Shown here one piece after another: positions 1 to 11,653 of a stretch of 64,000 bases of DNA. Positions within the stretch are counted from its first letter, which is position 1, and every line of letters begins with the position of its first letter. The position numbers were made by a program, and so were the translations under genes. This DNA is from Fulvia fulva (taxonomy: Eukaryota; Ascomycota; Dothideomycetes; Mycosphaerellales; Mycosphaerellaceae): contig NC_063016.1 in assembly GCF_020509005.1 (NCBI RefSeq), forward strand, positions 3,534,001-3,598,000, read 5' to 3'. The notes under the pieces are model-generated. The model did no database searches and was not told where the DNA came from. It saw nothing but the letters and a program-made list of their open reading frames with translations.

Positions 1-1
1 C

Positions 2-1607
2 CTTGCCACGCTGACCCGTCTCGATGCAGCCTGGCACGACTTCATAGACAAAACGCATCAAAATCACATATACTCTCACGCTGGCAAGACGCCCCATCCC
101 GATGGAGCCAAGGACTTTTCATTCCTTGCAGACTCGACAAAGTTCTCCAAGCACTATCGAAACATCACATCATGGAAGGAGCTATGCAGATCGCAGACAA
201 TGCTGGCAAGGAACTGGAACAGCAAAACTCCCGTCACAAGAGAATCGACGATCCGTGTTGGAGATGATCCCATCTGGCGATTTCGGCCTGACTTCAAGCG
301 TCGCTTCTTCCTATCCACATCACATGCAGGCGGCATGAAGGTCACAGACATGGACTCTGGTGCTTTGATCTTCCAACTCAATCGAGATACAGTCAGACCC
401 TTCGCTCATCTTGAGTATCAAGATGGAACCGCTGTGTGGGATCGAGAGGGAGACGTCCTCGAAGTGTGGCGAACAGATGACAAGGGACCACGAGGTACTT
501 TCGAAAGAGTGGCTGTGCTATCTCATGACTGGCAGACGCGGGGCTTTCAGCTCTCGTACGACACTCTTTGCGTGGCATCGTCACAAGGCAAAGGATATGT
601 CTACGAGCTGAACGAGACAATGCCTCCCATTAAGAAGGAGATGGACATTGAGGACGGCGCCATTGGTCATCTCGATCAGGATGCTGATGCGATCGTGTAT
701 TCCATCGGTGTCAAGGGCTACCACTTTTACGACAAACCTACAGGCCAATTTCTAGGACATTTCCATCCTGAGTTCTGTAAGACTTTCCATCACGTAAAGC
801 ATCCGGACCCTGGCTCTTGCAGACTGGATCTCCCGGGCACGAATCGTGGAAGTCCTCCACGGAGGCCGGCCAAAGATCGAACGACACCGCTCCTTATCGA
901 GAAGTGGGAGTACCCACGAGAATCCAGCGATCCTTCTCTCGGCGACGATGAATGGGGCGCCTGTATGCTGGATGGCCAGTTGATGGCCGGGATCTCTCGT
1001 GGTGGCAGAGTATTCGTGTGTCCGAACTGGCGAGAAGCTCTGAAAAGCGAGCAAGCTTTTGCTGCCCATGCCTACATTGTCGAATGCGTTACTGCCGATA
1101 TGACGTTCGACCTTGGCGGCTGGCTATCCGTTCGCAATCATCGGGTCATGTTCGAGATCCAAGACCAAGTCTACGTGCTTGGCCTGACCGATAGCGACAA
1201 GGTCACGAGCGATGAAAAGTCGATTCCGCGACCATCCTTTGCCTTCGCAACAAGTTTGGAGGCAAGACTTGCTGTCCCAATCTCGTTCATGTCTCTTTAC
1301 GATGACTGCATCATGACCACTTACACCGTGAGTCCTGCACCCATCAGCAGCAGCAACAACATAAGCATGCTAACATCTGTAGACCATCTGCTCCCGACCA
1401 CGACCTCACGATCTCGCTCCGGCTGCTGGACACGCACAACCATGGCGAAGAGTCATGCCGACGAAAGTCGTCCGTGTGTTGAGCTTTGCCGATCATGGTG
1501 AGGACGACGATGAAACGAATGAGACGTCTTCTGGCTCCGAGAATCATTCGTATATGAGGCAGGATATCTATAGACTGATACAGATGCTTGCAGGTGATCC
1601 GGAATGA
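2..1607 (+). CDS. F-box-like protein, 5' end outside window
   Basis: The frame is open from the first bases of the window, so the start lies upstream. The visible N-terminus contains a W-K-E-L-C-R-(x)n-W pattern near positions 160-210 that resembles the end of an F-box, the Skp1-binding motif of SCF ubiquitin ligases. The remaining ~370 residues look like the divergent beta-rich C-terminal half of fungal F-box proteins. I place one intron at 1328-1382 (GTGAGT, branch-like GCTAAC, TAG). It is phase 0 and the reading frame continues to TGA at 1605-1607. Without it the frame reads into low-complexity sequence. The F-box assignment rests on a partial motif; substrate and partners are unknown. Confidence 0.6.
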
Positions 1608-2291
1608 CGAGGAAAGTGGTGATTCGGAATAGCAAGAAGGTGTTAACATCACATGTACTTCCAACTTTTGGTAAGCCGACAAGATCTCGGCTTCAGTTCA
1701 CCTCAACATGTTGGATTCGGCGCTCGACTACAACGATCGCATCCAAATAACGCATCATTGCAAGCAGCGAGTCGAGTCGATCAAGCTCTCTCCATTCGTC
1801 CTCGCAGTCCGGCAACTACAACCACGCTCCCGAGCAAAAAGACACGCTGCACGTCATATTCGGCGGGCGTACGAGGGCGGGGCAGGAGCTATCAACGCAC
1901 GAGTCAGAACTGAGCAGATATGCACTGGTGACCTCATTGAGATGGTCTTGAGAGCTGGATTTGGATGGCTAGGGGACAGCACGCGGGAGATGAGATGTAG
2001 TGTTATCGAACCCATGCATGTTTGGAGACGATATTAGTCCCTAATGTCGGATTGATCCGACTTTAATAGAAGACCTCGACCGCCGGTCCCTACGGTCTTT
2101 TTCACAACTCTGGAAGTCGTCTAAGCTAAGTAGATGTCTTGACACAGGTACTCAGGAGATCACCAGCGTCCTCGAGAGAATACAATAGACCAGGTCTACA
2201 GGAATGTGGTCAGCGGTCGATTGATACACGATGAGGCAAGTGACTCGACACTATCAGACCGTCAAAACTCTTTTCGCAAGCACCTCTCACT
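1608..2291. other. Spacer with no supported gene
   Basis: Short open frames exist (for example near 1708-2037), but none shows a domain, intron logic or codon pattern that convinces me. It lies between the 3' ends of the F-box-like gene and the Clr5-ankyrin gene, so it should contain two convergent 3' UTRs. Confidence 0.5.
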
Positions 2292-4235
2292 TCATGGTAA
2301 GATCGAGACCTTACAGCGTGGCGAGCTTTCTCGTGCATGTGTCTGTAACCCGATGATTTGGCCCGCTCTCCAATGTAGAATGTCCAATGCTCTGAAAAGC
2401 AGCTCGGAAGTGATTTCGAAGGCGGGTAGCGAGTATATACTCCGAAGGTTGAAAACTTTCCTCAGCCGTGTCTTGGGTGTGATGGGCTCAAGCGCAAGGC
2501 GCTCAACTACAGCCCTTGTGACGACGTGTAGTATGCATCTCCTGACTTCTCCCTCGACCCTCGTGATCGGCGGGTCTAGCCATGTGGAAGCTTCCTTAAA
2601 TTCGTCCATGTCGATCCTTTCTTCTGAGCGCATCAACATGGAGTATATGCGTCCCATAAGAATGGCGAGCTGAGAGGTGTAACTCGGCCTCATTTGCGGA
2701 CAAAGGATCACCTCTGCGACGTCCCATTGTTGATCGGAATTTCTCAGCGAGTATGTACCAAGAGCTTCGAGGACCTCGTCGGCAACGTCTGACACAATGT
2801 GATGAGCCAGCGCATCTCGTTGTTCGGTCAGTACCTTGAGCAGGGGAAGAGTCCGAGACACAGACGTATACGTGAGAATGGTTTGTGCAAACTGTGGAGC
2901 CCTTGTGACGTACGTCTCATCGTCTACACGTGCCAGGAGATCCTTGAATACGTCCGTGAGGTCGAGGATCCGGGATGTGTCCCGCGGACAAGGTACACTG
3001 CTCAGAGCATAGACTGTCAGAGCTTGGAGTTTACTAGGTGCCGTCAATTGGCTCAGTAGGTCGGCCAAGGCGCGATGAGGGCCGTGGGAGAATGCACAGT
3101 GTGCTAACGACCTCCTAGAGCAGTCGTACCGGTCATACGCAAAAGATGTGGTGGGATCCTGACCCAGGGCGAGATAGCTTTTGATGATTGGTCTTGCACT
3201 ATGTAGTAGCTGGAGAGACCCCGAGGTTGTTATCCAGCAGCGTGTGAAGGCTTTGACTGCTGTGCGCAGATCGCTAGAACTCCAACCTGCTCCAGCGTTG
3301 ATCAGCAGAGCAATTAGGTCAAAGAGCTCGTCACAGCCAGGTTCCTCTGCTTTCGAACGTCGCTCAAGCCGGGTAACCGTGAGAGATAGTGCGGTATTTG
3401 TCTGATTTCCAGTCCTTGACGTTACGTTCGCGTCAGCATTGTGAGTTAGTAAGAGTTCGCAGATGTCTTTGGGTGTTCTCGATGAGATTGCGTTGTGCAA
3501 GGGTGGGGTCCCGTCCTTGTCAGTCAGAACCGCGGAGGCATCATGCTCTAGTAGAGCATGTACCAAAGCCGGCTCGCTGGCCTTGACCGCTATCGAAAGG
3601 GCTGTCTCTCCAAGCTCGTCCCGGTGGTTGATGTAGTTCCTCGAACGCACGTGGACTAGAACGTGCTCTATGACCTCTTGCAGTCCATGTCGCTGCTATA
3701 CTTCGTCAAGGTTTCTGGCATTTCTGAAAGACCTTGCTGCGATATGCAGCACATTGGTCGCGTTGTCCGCAAAGGAGCATTGACCTAACACCTCGACAGT
3801 GTTTGAGCCCTGGAGCAGTCGTACATAGGCCGATTCCGGAGAGTACTTAGCAGGTTCCGCAGTGCGCAGGTGGGACACGTTGATCGTGGAACCTGTCGTC
3901 GACGGTAGCTCCAACCTTAGATCGTGTCGGAATGATGTCTCGTGGCGCCGGGAAGAACAAGGCAGGTGTCCCGGTAACGTCGTCAAGGGCGCAGGGTTGC
4001 CATTCAGATCCGTTACCGTTGTGTCTGCCCGTTTCGCCTTCCACGCCTTGAGTTTGAGACGAAAGGCCCTAGTGCTAGCTTTTTCTCAGCGCCTCCACAA
4101 GCGCGAGGGCTCACTCACTTACGAAGCGTCGAATTTTCTTGCATGATCAAGATGTTTCCTGATCTGCTCGAGGGACTTTCCCTCCGCATACAATCTGCAA
4201 GTTTCAGCACGAACGTCCTCCCAGCTCTTGGTCAT
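2292..4235 (-). pseudogene. Clr5-domain ankyrin-repeat protein, interrupted by in-frame TAG
   Basis: Exon 1 (4235-4123) encodes MTKSWEDVRAETCRLYAEGK followed by a helix and FDAS. Exon 2 starts at 4068 with FRLKLKAWKAK. Together they match the fungal Clr5 domain, a short N-terminal module common on ankyrin and TPR proteins. The intron at 4069-4122 is GTAAGT...CTAG, 54 nt, phase 2. Ankyrin-type repeats follow (for example GETALSIAVKA and GTPPLHNAI). The frame is unbroken from 4068 to 2292 except for one TAG at 3696-3698, between NARNLDEV and QRHGLQEV. CAG to TAG would be a single C-to-T change. I see no intron that removes the stop and keeps frame. Without it the product would be 629 residues. 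It could be a recent pseudogene, a polymorphism or a sequencing error. Confidence 0.75.
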
Positions 4236-4977
4236 GTTGATTCACTCTCCTTGATCTCTACGATGGCGTATCGGATCTGAGATTGGATGTTGATTCGTGT
4301 AGCCACGAAGCAGCTTGGGATCTGCAAATTAAAGAATTGATGTAGGTGTGGAACACAAGGTGTGGTCGGCGCGCACATCTGTCCTGTCCACGCTGGATAT
4401 AGTGCTGGTGGTCGAAACTAGAGACTGGCGGCGACGACTGCAAAGAGCGGGTTGTGACTAGGCGCGAGGATGCGCCCAAAAGTGCACAGTGTAAGTATCG
4501 TAACGCGAGTCCCGCTCGCCTTGTTCAGGATGCAGTTGCAGGGTATGGCAGCTTGCGAACCATCTGCCTCGCATTAGTTTGCTGCATGAGATAGTGGCGA
4601 AGCCGTCAGCATCGCGACGAACCAGGAGAGCCACCCAGCTCCGCAGCACACCCACCACACGCTGTCGTCAGGCAGTCCCTTCAGCCCAGATCCTGGCGCG
4701 TGTAACCGCTGTGTGCACGCGCGAGACACGATGGCGCTAGAGCCTGCATCAACTTAGACAGGGGCTGCTACTGTTGTCAGTACCTTGGCAAGTGAACATA
4801 ACGGCGATGTGTCGGTGAAATACTCTTGCTCGAGGACCTTTGATAGTGCCGGCAAAGACTCGTACAGATGGTGACATCTTCCCAGCGTTACCGAGCTTGT
4901 CGGGACGCATAAGCACGGTATTTGTCGACCCCGCAAGCATTCGAAGAGAAAGGAAAGGTCCCTCACAGGGCGAGAAC
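4236..4977. other. Divergent intergenic region, no supported gene
   Basis: This 742-bp stretch lies between two genes transcribed away from each other and probably holds both promoters. Several short frames on both strands are inconsistent with one another and carry no recognisable motif. Confidence 0.5.
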
Positions 4978-5452
4978 ATGTCGACGACGTCCAGGTATCT
5001 TCCGTGTTCAGACTTGCATGTCCCAACTGCTGACCAACCATAGCACTGCTGCTACATGCGGCACATCTCGTGACCGTAAGAGTTCGGCGTTCCAGCCAGC
5101 TTCATTCGCGAGCCAGATCACAGCAACTCCAGACGGGACCGAGCTGATCTCAGAGAAGCTGGTCGTTCTTAACGAGAGGCAATGTATTCCAGCTTTCCAG
5201 CCAGCGCCATCTTCAAGCAGGTCCGCAGCAGTGACCACTGGCTCGAAGCTTACTCGAGAGAAGCTTGCTCTCTTCAACAAAACGGCTGGTAGCTCCGACC
5301 TGGCCAACTGTCCCTTGATGCGTTGGTCGCTTGATGTGGGAGTCGACGATCGTGACGCACAAACCCTCCACGACTGGGAGATGCTTATAGCAAGGGACGC
5401 TCTGGCTGCCGATATCGAAGCTTGCATACGAACGAAGGCCCAGAAGATGTGA
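4978..5452 (+). CDS. Small protein with an internal repeat, function unknown
   Basis: I model two exons, 4978-4994 and 5044-5452. The intron is 49 nt (GTATCT, branch TGCTGAC, CATAG) and joins MSTTS to TAATCGTSRDRKSS in frame, giving 141 residues. The protein has two adjacent imperfect repeats of about 32 residues. Each starts with FQPA and ends with an EKL-x-L-hydrophobic-N core (SEKLVVLNE and REKLALFNK). The C-terminal 45 residues are acidic and probably helical. I do not recognise a family. The good intron and the repeat favour a real gene; no homology supports it. It converges on the hydrolase gene, 82 bp away. Confidence 0.45.
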
Positions 5453-5534
5453 CGAATTGTTTGCAGTACAGGAATCGGGATGTGAAAGAGGTGCCTCGTG
5501 GCGCTCGGAAGCTGCGTCATGTTGTCGTGTAACA

Positions 5535-6773
5535 CTACTTAGACTTCTGAATATCGATGCGCTCGGATATGACTTTGACCATGCGTCTCAGACCGCTCTG
5601 TCGTTCGTCCTGATTGTTGCACAGGAACAGTTTGACCACAGGCCATGCATGAATCCAGCCAGGTTCCTCGTGCTCTGTAACCTCGAGATCAGCTTTCTTC
5701 AGACGAGCAATCAGATCCCTGGCCTCTGGCGCAAAGACCTCCTCGGCACCGTAGATGAAGTACCAGCCACGACTTGGGCTTGCACGTCGCCACCAACTCT
5801 GGTCGTAGCACCGTCCTGGTGACACTAGCGCATTGTCCTGTGATCCGTTCTTGCCGATGTATTGCGATCCGTATAGATGCAGACTTTCGGCGTTGAGGTA
5901 GTCGGACGGTGTGTTCTTGTTCTTTGGCGAGATGATCGTGGCCCATGGAGAAATTGGAATAGCAAGCCCAGGCATCTTGTCCTTGATCGAAGAGTAGCCA
6001 GAGATACAGAGCATCAAGCTGAGAATGAGCGTTGCGCCAGCAGAATCACCGCTGACCACTATACGAGAAGAATCATTGACCAGGGATAGTACATACTTGT
6101 ATCCAGCAAGAGCTTCCTGCACCTGTGTCGGGTATGTAGCCTCCGGGACCAGCGTGTACTCCAATGCAAACATGGCCGGATTGTCGTAGCCAGCCTCCTG
6201 CAGCAGTGTCATCCACGCCATGAGGAACTCCAGGTAGAAATAGGAAGATCCCATCGAAAAGCCCCCACCATGGCAATAGTAGAGCACAATGTCTGGCCGT
6301 CGGGAGCTGTCACAGATGGCATATGTACCCTTCACACCTTCTCTATTGACTTCACGCCAGTAGATAGGACTCTTCCAGATGCCGTGTCTCAGCATGCGGA
6401 ACTTCATGAATGGTAACGACACCCATTTCGAGAAGAATACCTTGCCAACAATGGACGGAATGTCAGCGAATGCATATCGAACGCATCGAATGACAACGTC
6501 TTGGAAGAGCGTTGCTCGCTGCACAAACGGAGACCGCTTCTCCTTGGGAGTCAGGTATCGTTCACGAATGAGCTCCAATGGCATTCTGAAGCCTGCGACA
6601 TTGTTAGCTGTACATGATACTGCGATGTCGGTGGCTGGGGAGATACCGAGGAACGGTAACGCCTTGATGCCGCATGCCAATGTCGTGAAGATGCCAACAT
6701 GGATCAGTAATTGAGGAGCAAGAAAAATCAGGAAAGCAATGCAGTCCACCCATGCGATTTGGCTGAGAATCAT
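5535..6773 (-). CDS. Alpha/beta hydrolase, hormone-sensitive-lipase type (membrane-anchored esterase)
   Basis: A 412-residue single-exon protein. Residues 10-38 form a hydrophobic N-terminal segment, probably a membrane anchor. CHGGGF at 167-172 is the oxyanion-hole motif of the HSL/alpha-beta hydrolase-3 family, and GDSAG at 242-246 places the nucleophile at Ser244. Near the C-terminus, YGAEEVF (about 341-347) occupies the acid position and GWIHAWP gives the histidine near 375. The acid residue appears to be Glu rather than the more usual Asp. The family hydrolyses esters or lactones of small lipophilic substrates; the substrate here cannot be read. The ATG at 6773 leaves the anchor intact. 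Confidence 0.85.
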   Translation of the reverse strand: MILSQIAWVDCIAFLIFLAPQLLIHVGIFTTLACGIKALPFLGISPATDIAVSCTANNVAGFRMPLELIRERYLTPKEKRSPFVQRATLFQDVVIRCVRYAFADIPSIVGKVFFSKWVSLPFMKFRMLRHGIWKSPIYWREVNREGVKGTYAICDSSRRPDIVLYYCHGGGFSMGSSYFYLEFLMAWMTLLQEAGYDNPAMFALEYTLVPEATYPTQVQEALAGYKYVLSLVNDSSRIVVSGDSAGATLILSLMLCISGYSSIKDKMPGLAIPISPWATIISPKNKNTPSDYLNAESLHLYGSQYIGKNGSQDNALVSPGRCYDQSWWRRASPSRGWYFIYGAEEVFAPEARDLIARLKKADLEVTEHEEPGWIHAWPVVKLFLCNNQDERQSGLRRMVKVISERIDIQKSK

Positions 6774-7396
6774 TGTAGCGACAGTGGCAGGACGTCTACA
6801 AAGCAGAGGAGGAAGGATAATTTACAAATAGAGGTTCAGACGGAGTAAAACATGCCATGATGAAAGAAAGCTTATCCGCAGAGTCCGTGCTTGCTGTTGA
6901 CGTAGGGTATATCATTGAGGGTGTTTTCGTTATGGACAGTTCCCGCGAGCATCTGCGCATCGACATTGTGATTTCTCGCGATCTGGTGGTGTTGCAGTAT
7001 TGTCTTTGCTGAATCTGTAAGGCGCGGAAGATCGATTGCTCTTTCCTCGAGATCGCTCTTGCTTCACAGCTGAGTCATCTTGATCCCTGCCCACTCCCGG
7101 AAGTCTATTTGCTCTTGCCGAAGTTCTCTCACAGTCACAGAGCCACGCGACAGCGCTTTCGATGCCGCTGCACCCTCGCGCTCGCGCTCGCGAACCTCAC
7201 AAACTTCTTCGCGCCGCAATCAACATCACTTCCGCCATTCCCCATCGCTTGGCATCCACCTCCGATGACCACCGCGCACGAAACCACCACGGCATAAGCG
7301 GCGGTAGGCAAGAGAGCTGCCCGCAAGCTCCACCTCCACCTCCCTCGTCAATTCATCGCAACTTCCCTCCGCCAACTAGCCAGTAAGACCGCCACG
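6774..7396. promoter_or_regulatory. Shared divergent promoter region
   Basis: A 623-bp interval between the esterase and the RING gene, which are transcribed away from each other. It is pyrimidine-rich toward the RING gene start (7180-7390), as is common in fungal 5' UTRs. I see no further gene in it. Confidence 0.4.
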
Positions 7397-10300
7397 ATGG
7401 CGAAGAACACCATTGCCGGGCCAGAGCTCGAGTTTGCTCGGTATGCACCACACCATCCACACCCGCGCATCACTACAATACTGACCTACTGGCAGCGCGA
7501 TGGAGATTGAGCAGATCCCCGAGAAACTGCGCTGCGCGATCTGTAATAATCTGGCCGTCAACCCGCTGAAGCTGGCTTGCTGCGACACATCCGTGTGCGG
7601 CGATTGTGAGTGGCGGATAGGCTGAATACACATCTCGCCAGTACTGACCAGTCCTCAGGCCACGAATCGCTATCAGCCACCGAGTGCCCCGTCTGCTCGC
7701 ATGCACCATTCGACAAAGACACCGCCACACCGAGCAGAGCTTTACAAACCACCGTCAAGGTCTTTCTCAAGACAGAGGCTAAGAAGCGAGGTATCGACCT
7801 AAAGACGGGCGAAAAGGTTGCGGCTACACCCAAGCCCGCCACAAGAGAAGAAGTAAACACACCCGCTGCAGAAGTCGCAACCGCTACTCCAGTGAACACC
7901 GAATCTGCTGTGCCAATAACGGAAGCAGACGCCGGTGGTGGAGGAGAGACATCCGTGGTGGAGGAGCCGTCCGCCGACAATGGCGAGACGGCGCCATTGG
8001 GAGAGGTAGTCCGCACAGTCGATCATAGTAGACCCATCATCAACGATACTGACTCCTTTCAGACGTCCACCGACGAACCTCACGCAAACGGACAAGAAGA
8101 GGAGCAGGATGGCGAAGACGAGTCCGACGACGACGACGATGTGGTCATCACCACCGAGCGACCGGAGCAAGAGGAAGGGTACCAACACAATGGCGACGAT
8201 CGGAACCACATGCAGCATGACGGCCAAGAGACCGAGGAGCAGAACATGCAGATGAGCCAGCAGCAAAGCTTCGGCGGCGGCTTTGACCAGAACAACATGA
8301 ACGGCTTCAACAACAACGGAAACTTCGGCAACATGAACATGAACATGATGAATCAGATGATGGGAATGCCAGGATTCGGCGGTATGGGCATGCCAAACAT
8401 GATGGGTAAGTCATTTTCTTCTCGTCGAATTCGCCAAAACCGGCTGATAGCCGGCGCAGGCATGCCTCCGATGGGCATGGACCCGTCTATGATGTTCAAC
8501 GGCAACTTCGGTGGCATGGGCGACATGAGCGCTATGATGGGCATGGGCATGGGCATGGGAATGGGTGGCATGAACGGCGGTATGGCAGCGGGCATGAGCG
8601 ATTTCAATGGGATGGGAGGACCTGGTTTCTTCCCGAATCAAGGGAACTATCCTCAGTCTAACGCGTACGGAAACGGTACTCGCCACCAAAACAGTTTCAA
8701 TGATCGTGGCTTCGGTCGTGGATACGGCCGCGGCTTCGGTCGAGGCTCACGAGGTAATCAATTTGGCCGAGGCCGTGGCGGCTGGGGCTACCAACAGCAG
8801 AACCAGTACGGTCACAACCAACAGTTTGGCCAAAACCAAGCTGGTAGGCCGCAGTCGTCAAGTGGCGCCAATGCAGTCGAGGCCGTCCCTCAACGTCGTG
8901 CATCTCCGAGCTACGGTGCCGGCCAAGCCCCAGATCGTATCTCCACCGGCCCAGGAGAAACATCACAAGGCACAGAGACCCACGGCGATCCGGACGCCAT
9001 GGATACTAATGATGTAGGAACTAATGGTGCAGATGACAATGCGAATGACACCAAGCAGAATGGCGATGTCGACTTGGCAAGCCAAGATCATCAGCAAGGT
9101 AAGCACTGCCGGTATGTCCTCATTTATTCACCCGGGCTTCCCTGACATACAGCAGATCTAGCAGATGGTGAGGCAAGCAAGGACACGACCGAGCCACAAT
9201 TTGACGACAATGGCCACCAAAATCCCGAAGATAGTATGCAAGCCGAGTCTTTCGATCAACCTGGCGCATACAACGACTTCGACAATGGCGCACAGGATCA
9301 GCAGTCATATGATCGTGGTCACCAAAACTTCAATGGGTCGAGAGGCGGCTTCAGAGGAGGTCGGTCTGGAGGCTACGGGTTTGGCGATCGCGGCACAGAG
9401 AGTGTTGTCGAGTTGACACCAGCTCCCGCACCACCGAAGAATGCTCCCATCGGCCCTAAAGCTATGCGCGAGGGTCGACCGAACACTGGCTGGGCTGGTA
9501 GACAAGCTGCTATGAAGCCAACCCCGACTCCAGCGCCTGAAGTTAAGGCACCTTCTCAACCACCAGAGTCAATGCACATGGAAGATCTGCAGCACAACGA
9601 GCAAGCCTACGACAGGTCTCGATCACACTCACGAGCTGGACGTGACGGCGGCAAGGAGGCGGTACCAGCATACGACGATGACTATGAGTCAGAGGAAACC
9701 CATGCCCGTCGCAAGGAGCGCGAGAGGAAGAAGCGCAAGGATCGTGACGACCGATATGACGATGAGCGCAACGGCAGTCGCGATGCAGACAAGTCGAGCA
9801 AGAAGTACCGTTCTCGATCAGAATCACGTGCAGATGATAGCTCCTCCCGTCGCCGTCACCGCGACAAGGATGATGAACATCGCTCATTTCGTTCTCACCG
9901 TGACAGAAGCAAAGACAGACATCATCGTCGTCATCGCTCCAAGTCCCCTGCAAGAGAGTCAGAAGCCCAAGATGACTATTCTCGTCGCAAGAGTCGTGGC
10001 GACCGAGACCGTGACGACTATGATGATCGCAAGGACAGCCGTCGTAGCCACAAGCACTCGAAGCGCGAAGGCAACTACTACGAAGATGAGCGCAAGGACC
10101 GTTCTCATCACCGCTCGTCGAAGCATGATCGGTCCTCACGCAACGATGATCGTCCTCGTGAGCCAGAACCCGCCTCCGTCATCGTCCAGCCGGAGGACGA
10201 CGATATCGGCTTCAAGATCAAAGGCCGCAAGCAACTCGGTGAGCAACGCAAAGACAAGCACATGCCACCACCAACTCGCGGTGGCCGTCGACCCAGTGTC

Positions 10301-10585
10301 GCTGAGCAGAGCGTTGCCGTATCCATGGCTCCGGACCCATACGCCGCCGAACGTGCTCGCGCTCAGCAAGGCCGCGAGGCGAAGGAAGCGTTGCGGAGAC
10401 AGAGTACACAGTCTTCTTCACTTGGCAAGCGCGGACGTGACGAGGAGGAGATCGATGCCCCGAGAGGTCCGAAGGGTGATCGTGGTAGGGTGAAGAAGGG
10501 AAAGAAGGAGAGACGTATCAGCTACAAGTATGAGGATGAGGTGGGGGTGGATGAGAGGGATCGGGATGCTGGACGGTGGAGGTAG
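7397..10585 (+). CDS. RING-finger protein with Met/Gly-rich and RS-like regions (RBBP6/Mpe1-type RING)
   Basis: Five exons (7397-7440, 7496-7605, 7659-8405, 8460-9098, 9153-10585), with introns of 53-55 nt that all obey GT-AG and keep frame, give 990 residues. Residues ~28-65 form a compact RING: CAIC, then ACCDTSVCGDC, then CPVC, followed by a helix LQTTVKVFLK. That resembles the RING of the RBBP6/Mpe1 polyadenylation-factor ubiquitin ligases. There is no DWNN domain or zinc knuckle. The middle is acidic, then rich in Met, Asn, Gly and RGG-like patches. The C-terminal ~300 residues are dense in Arg, Ser, Asp and His, like an RS domain. A nuclear RNA-processing ligase is a reasonable inference, not shown. 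Confidence 0.8.
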
Positions 10586-10911
10586 AGGTTTGGCGAGAGG
10601 CGGCGGGTATGAGCAGCGAGCGAGCGAGCGAGCAAAGTGGTGCGGATGCATGGACTCGCGCGCTCGTGTTCGCGCGGGTGCACAATTACTGACTTTCTTT
10701 CAGCGCATGGCGTTACGGAGGGACTTCAAGGAGACTGACTGCTGGGAAGCGGGTCTCGAGGTCGGGTGGGTGGGTGGATTACCTGCTTATACTTTCTTCA
10801 CTCTGTGAGATAGATTGACTTGGCTGGCTGGCACGCTCCACACTGACCAAACCGCCCAAAACAACTGGTGGGATTATGTTCATTTCTGAAGGTGTTGTTC
10901 TATCTCTCTAT
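10586..10911. other. Intergenic spacer with GAGC microsatellite
   Basis: Contains a short (GAGC)n run around 10615-10632 just after the stop of the RING gene. No gene is visible. Confidence 0.5.
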
Positions 10912-11262
10912 TCACATCCACACCACCTTGTTCTTCGTTCTGCTGCGTCTATAGTCACAATGTGTATCTACTGCGTTCTTCTGACCCCTGCTGTGGTAGT
11001 TCTCAAGCAGCCGTTCACACCGGTCCACGTCCTCCTTGGATAAGAGCTGATCTGGTCCGGAAGGTGGAGGTTCTGGAAGGTGATATGGCTGTCTTGAGCC
11101 TGCAGTGTCCAGAGCATTGCGCACCTGATGCCTTGTGGGTGCGAAGAGCGGTTTGAAGGTCTTAACAAGGTCTCTTTGCGAGCACTTGATGCCCTTAAGT
11201 CTGCAGTAGTGATAGGCTCCTACTATCTGATTCTTTTGAGGTGTTGAAAGGTGTTTGGTCAT
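10912..11262 (-). CDS. HTH protein resembling the N-terminus of a mariner-like transposase (relic)
   Basis: 116 residues from an ATG at 11262. The order is a TPQKNQIVGAYHY helix, a cysteine-bearing loop, a second helix containing SQRDLVKTF, a basic linker, then LSKEDVDRCERLLENY. This layout is what I know from the DNA-binding N-terminus of fungal Tc1/mariner-type transposases and their orphan derivatives. No DDE catalytic domain follows; the frame ends at 10914 and nothing downstream continues it. The open frame extends upstream into hydrophobic sequence, but that looks spurious. It may be a truncated transposon relic or a host protein derived from one. The family assignment is from memory of motif order only. 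Confidence 0.4.
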   Translation of the reverse strand: MTKHLSTPQKNQIVGAYHYCRLKGIKCSQRDLVKTFKPLFAPTRHQVRNALDTAGSRQPYHLPEPPPSGPDQLLSKEDVDRCERLLENYHSRGQKNAVDTHCDYRRSRTKNKVVWM

Positions 11263-11653
11263 CTTGCAGTAGCTTCTCCAATCCAAGAAACAGGTGAAAA
11301 GTTTGCGACGGTAGCATGCGACAACAACACCACATATAGCCAATCCAAGCACGACAATTTGTTCAGTGATGTATCCAGATACGTATATAAATTTGCTGGT
11401 TGCAATGGGCCTGATATTGGATAAAGAAAACACGATTGAAGATGTGGTGTTGTTTTTTGGTGGAGGTGGGCGCTTTGGTCCGTATGACGCGTGGCTGGCT
11501 GCCCATAAAGGGAGCAAAGGCCGGCCAAAAGACATAAGCTGTATAACAATGTTGAAAATCAACTCACTTTCTGGTCCAGATTGCAAAATGTAACACGCTC
11601 TGGTCGGATGATGGCTTCCATGAACTGATTCGAGGCTACAGCATACTTTGATT
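11263..11653. other. Spacer, no gene seen
   Basis: 391 bp between two minus-strand genes. No motif or frame worth reporting. Confidence 0.45.

Noticed and set aside
1708..2037. 109-codon open frame after the F-box-like gene
   Set aside because: No homology feature; lies where 3' UTRs are expected.
3650..3760. An intron hiding the TAG in the ankyrin gene
   Set aside because: The only GT-AG pair of reasonable size over the stop (46 nt) breaks the frame of the ankyrin repeats.
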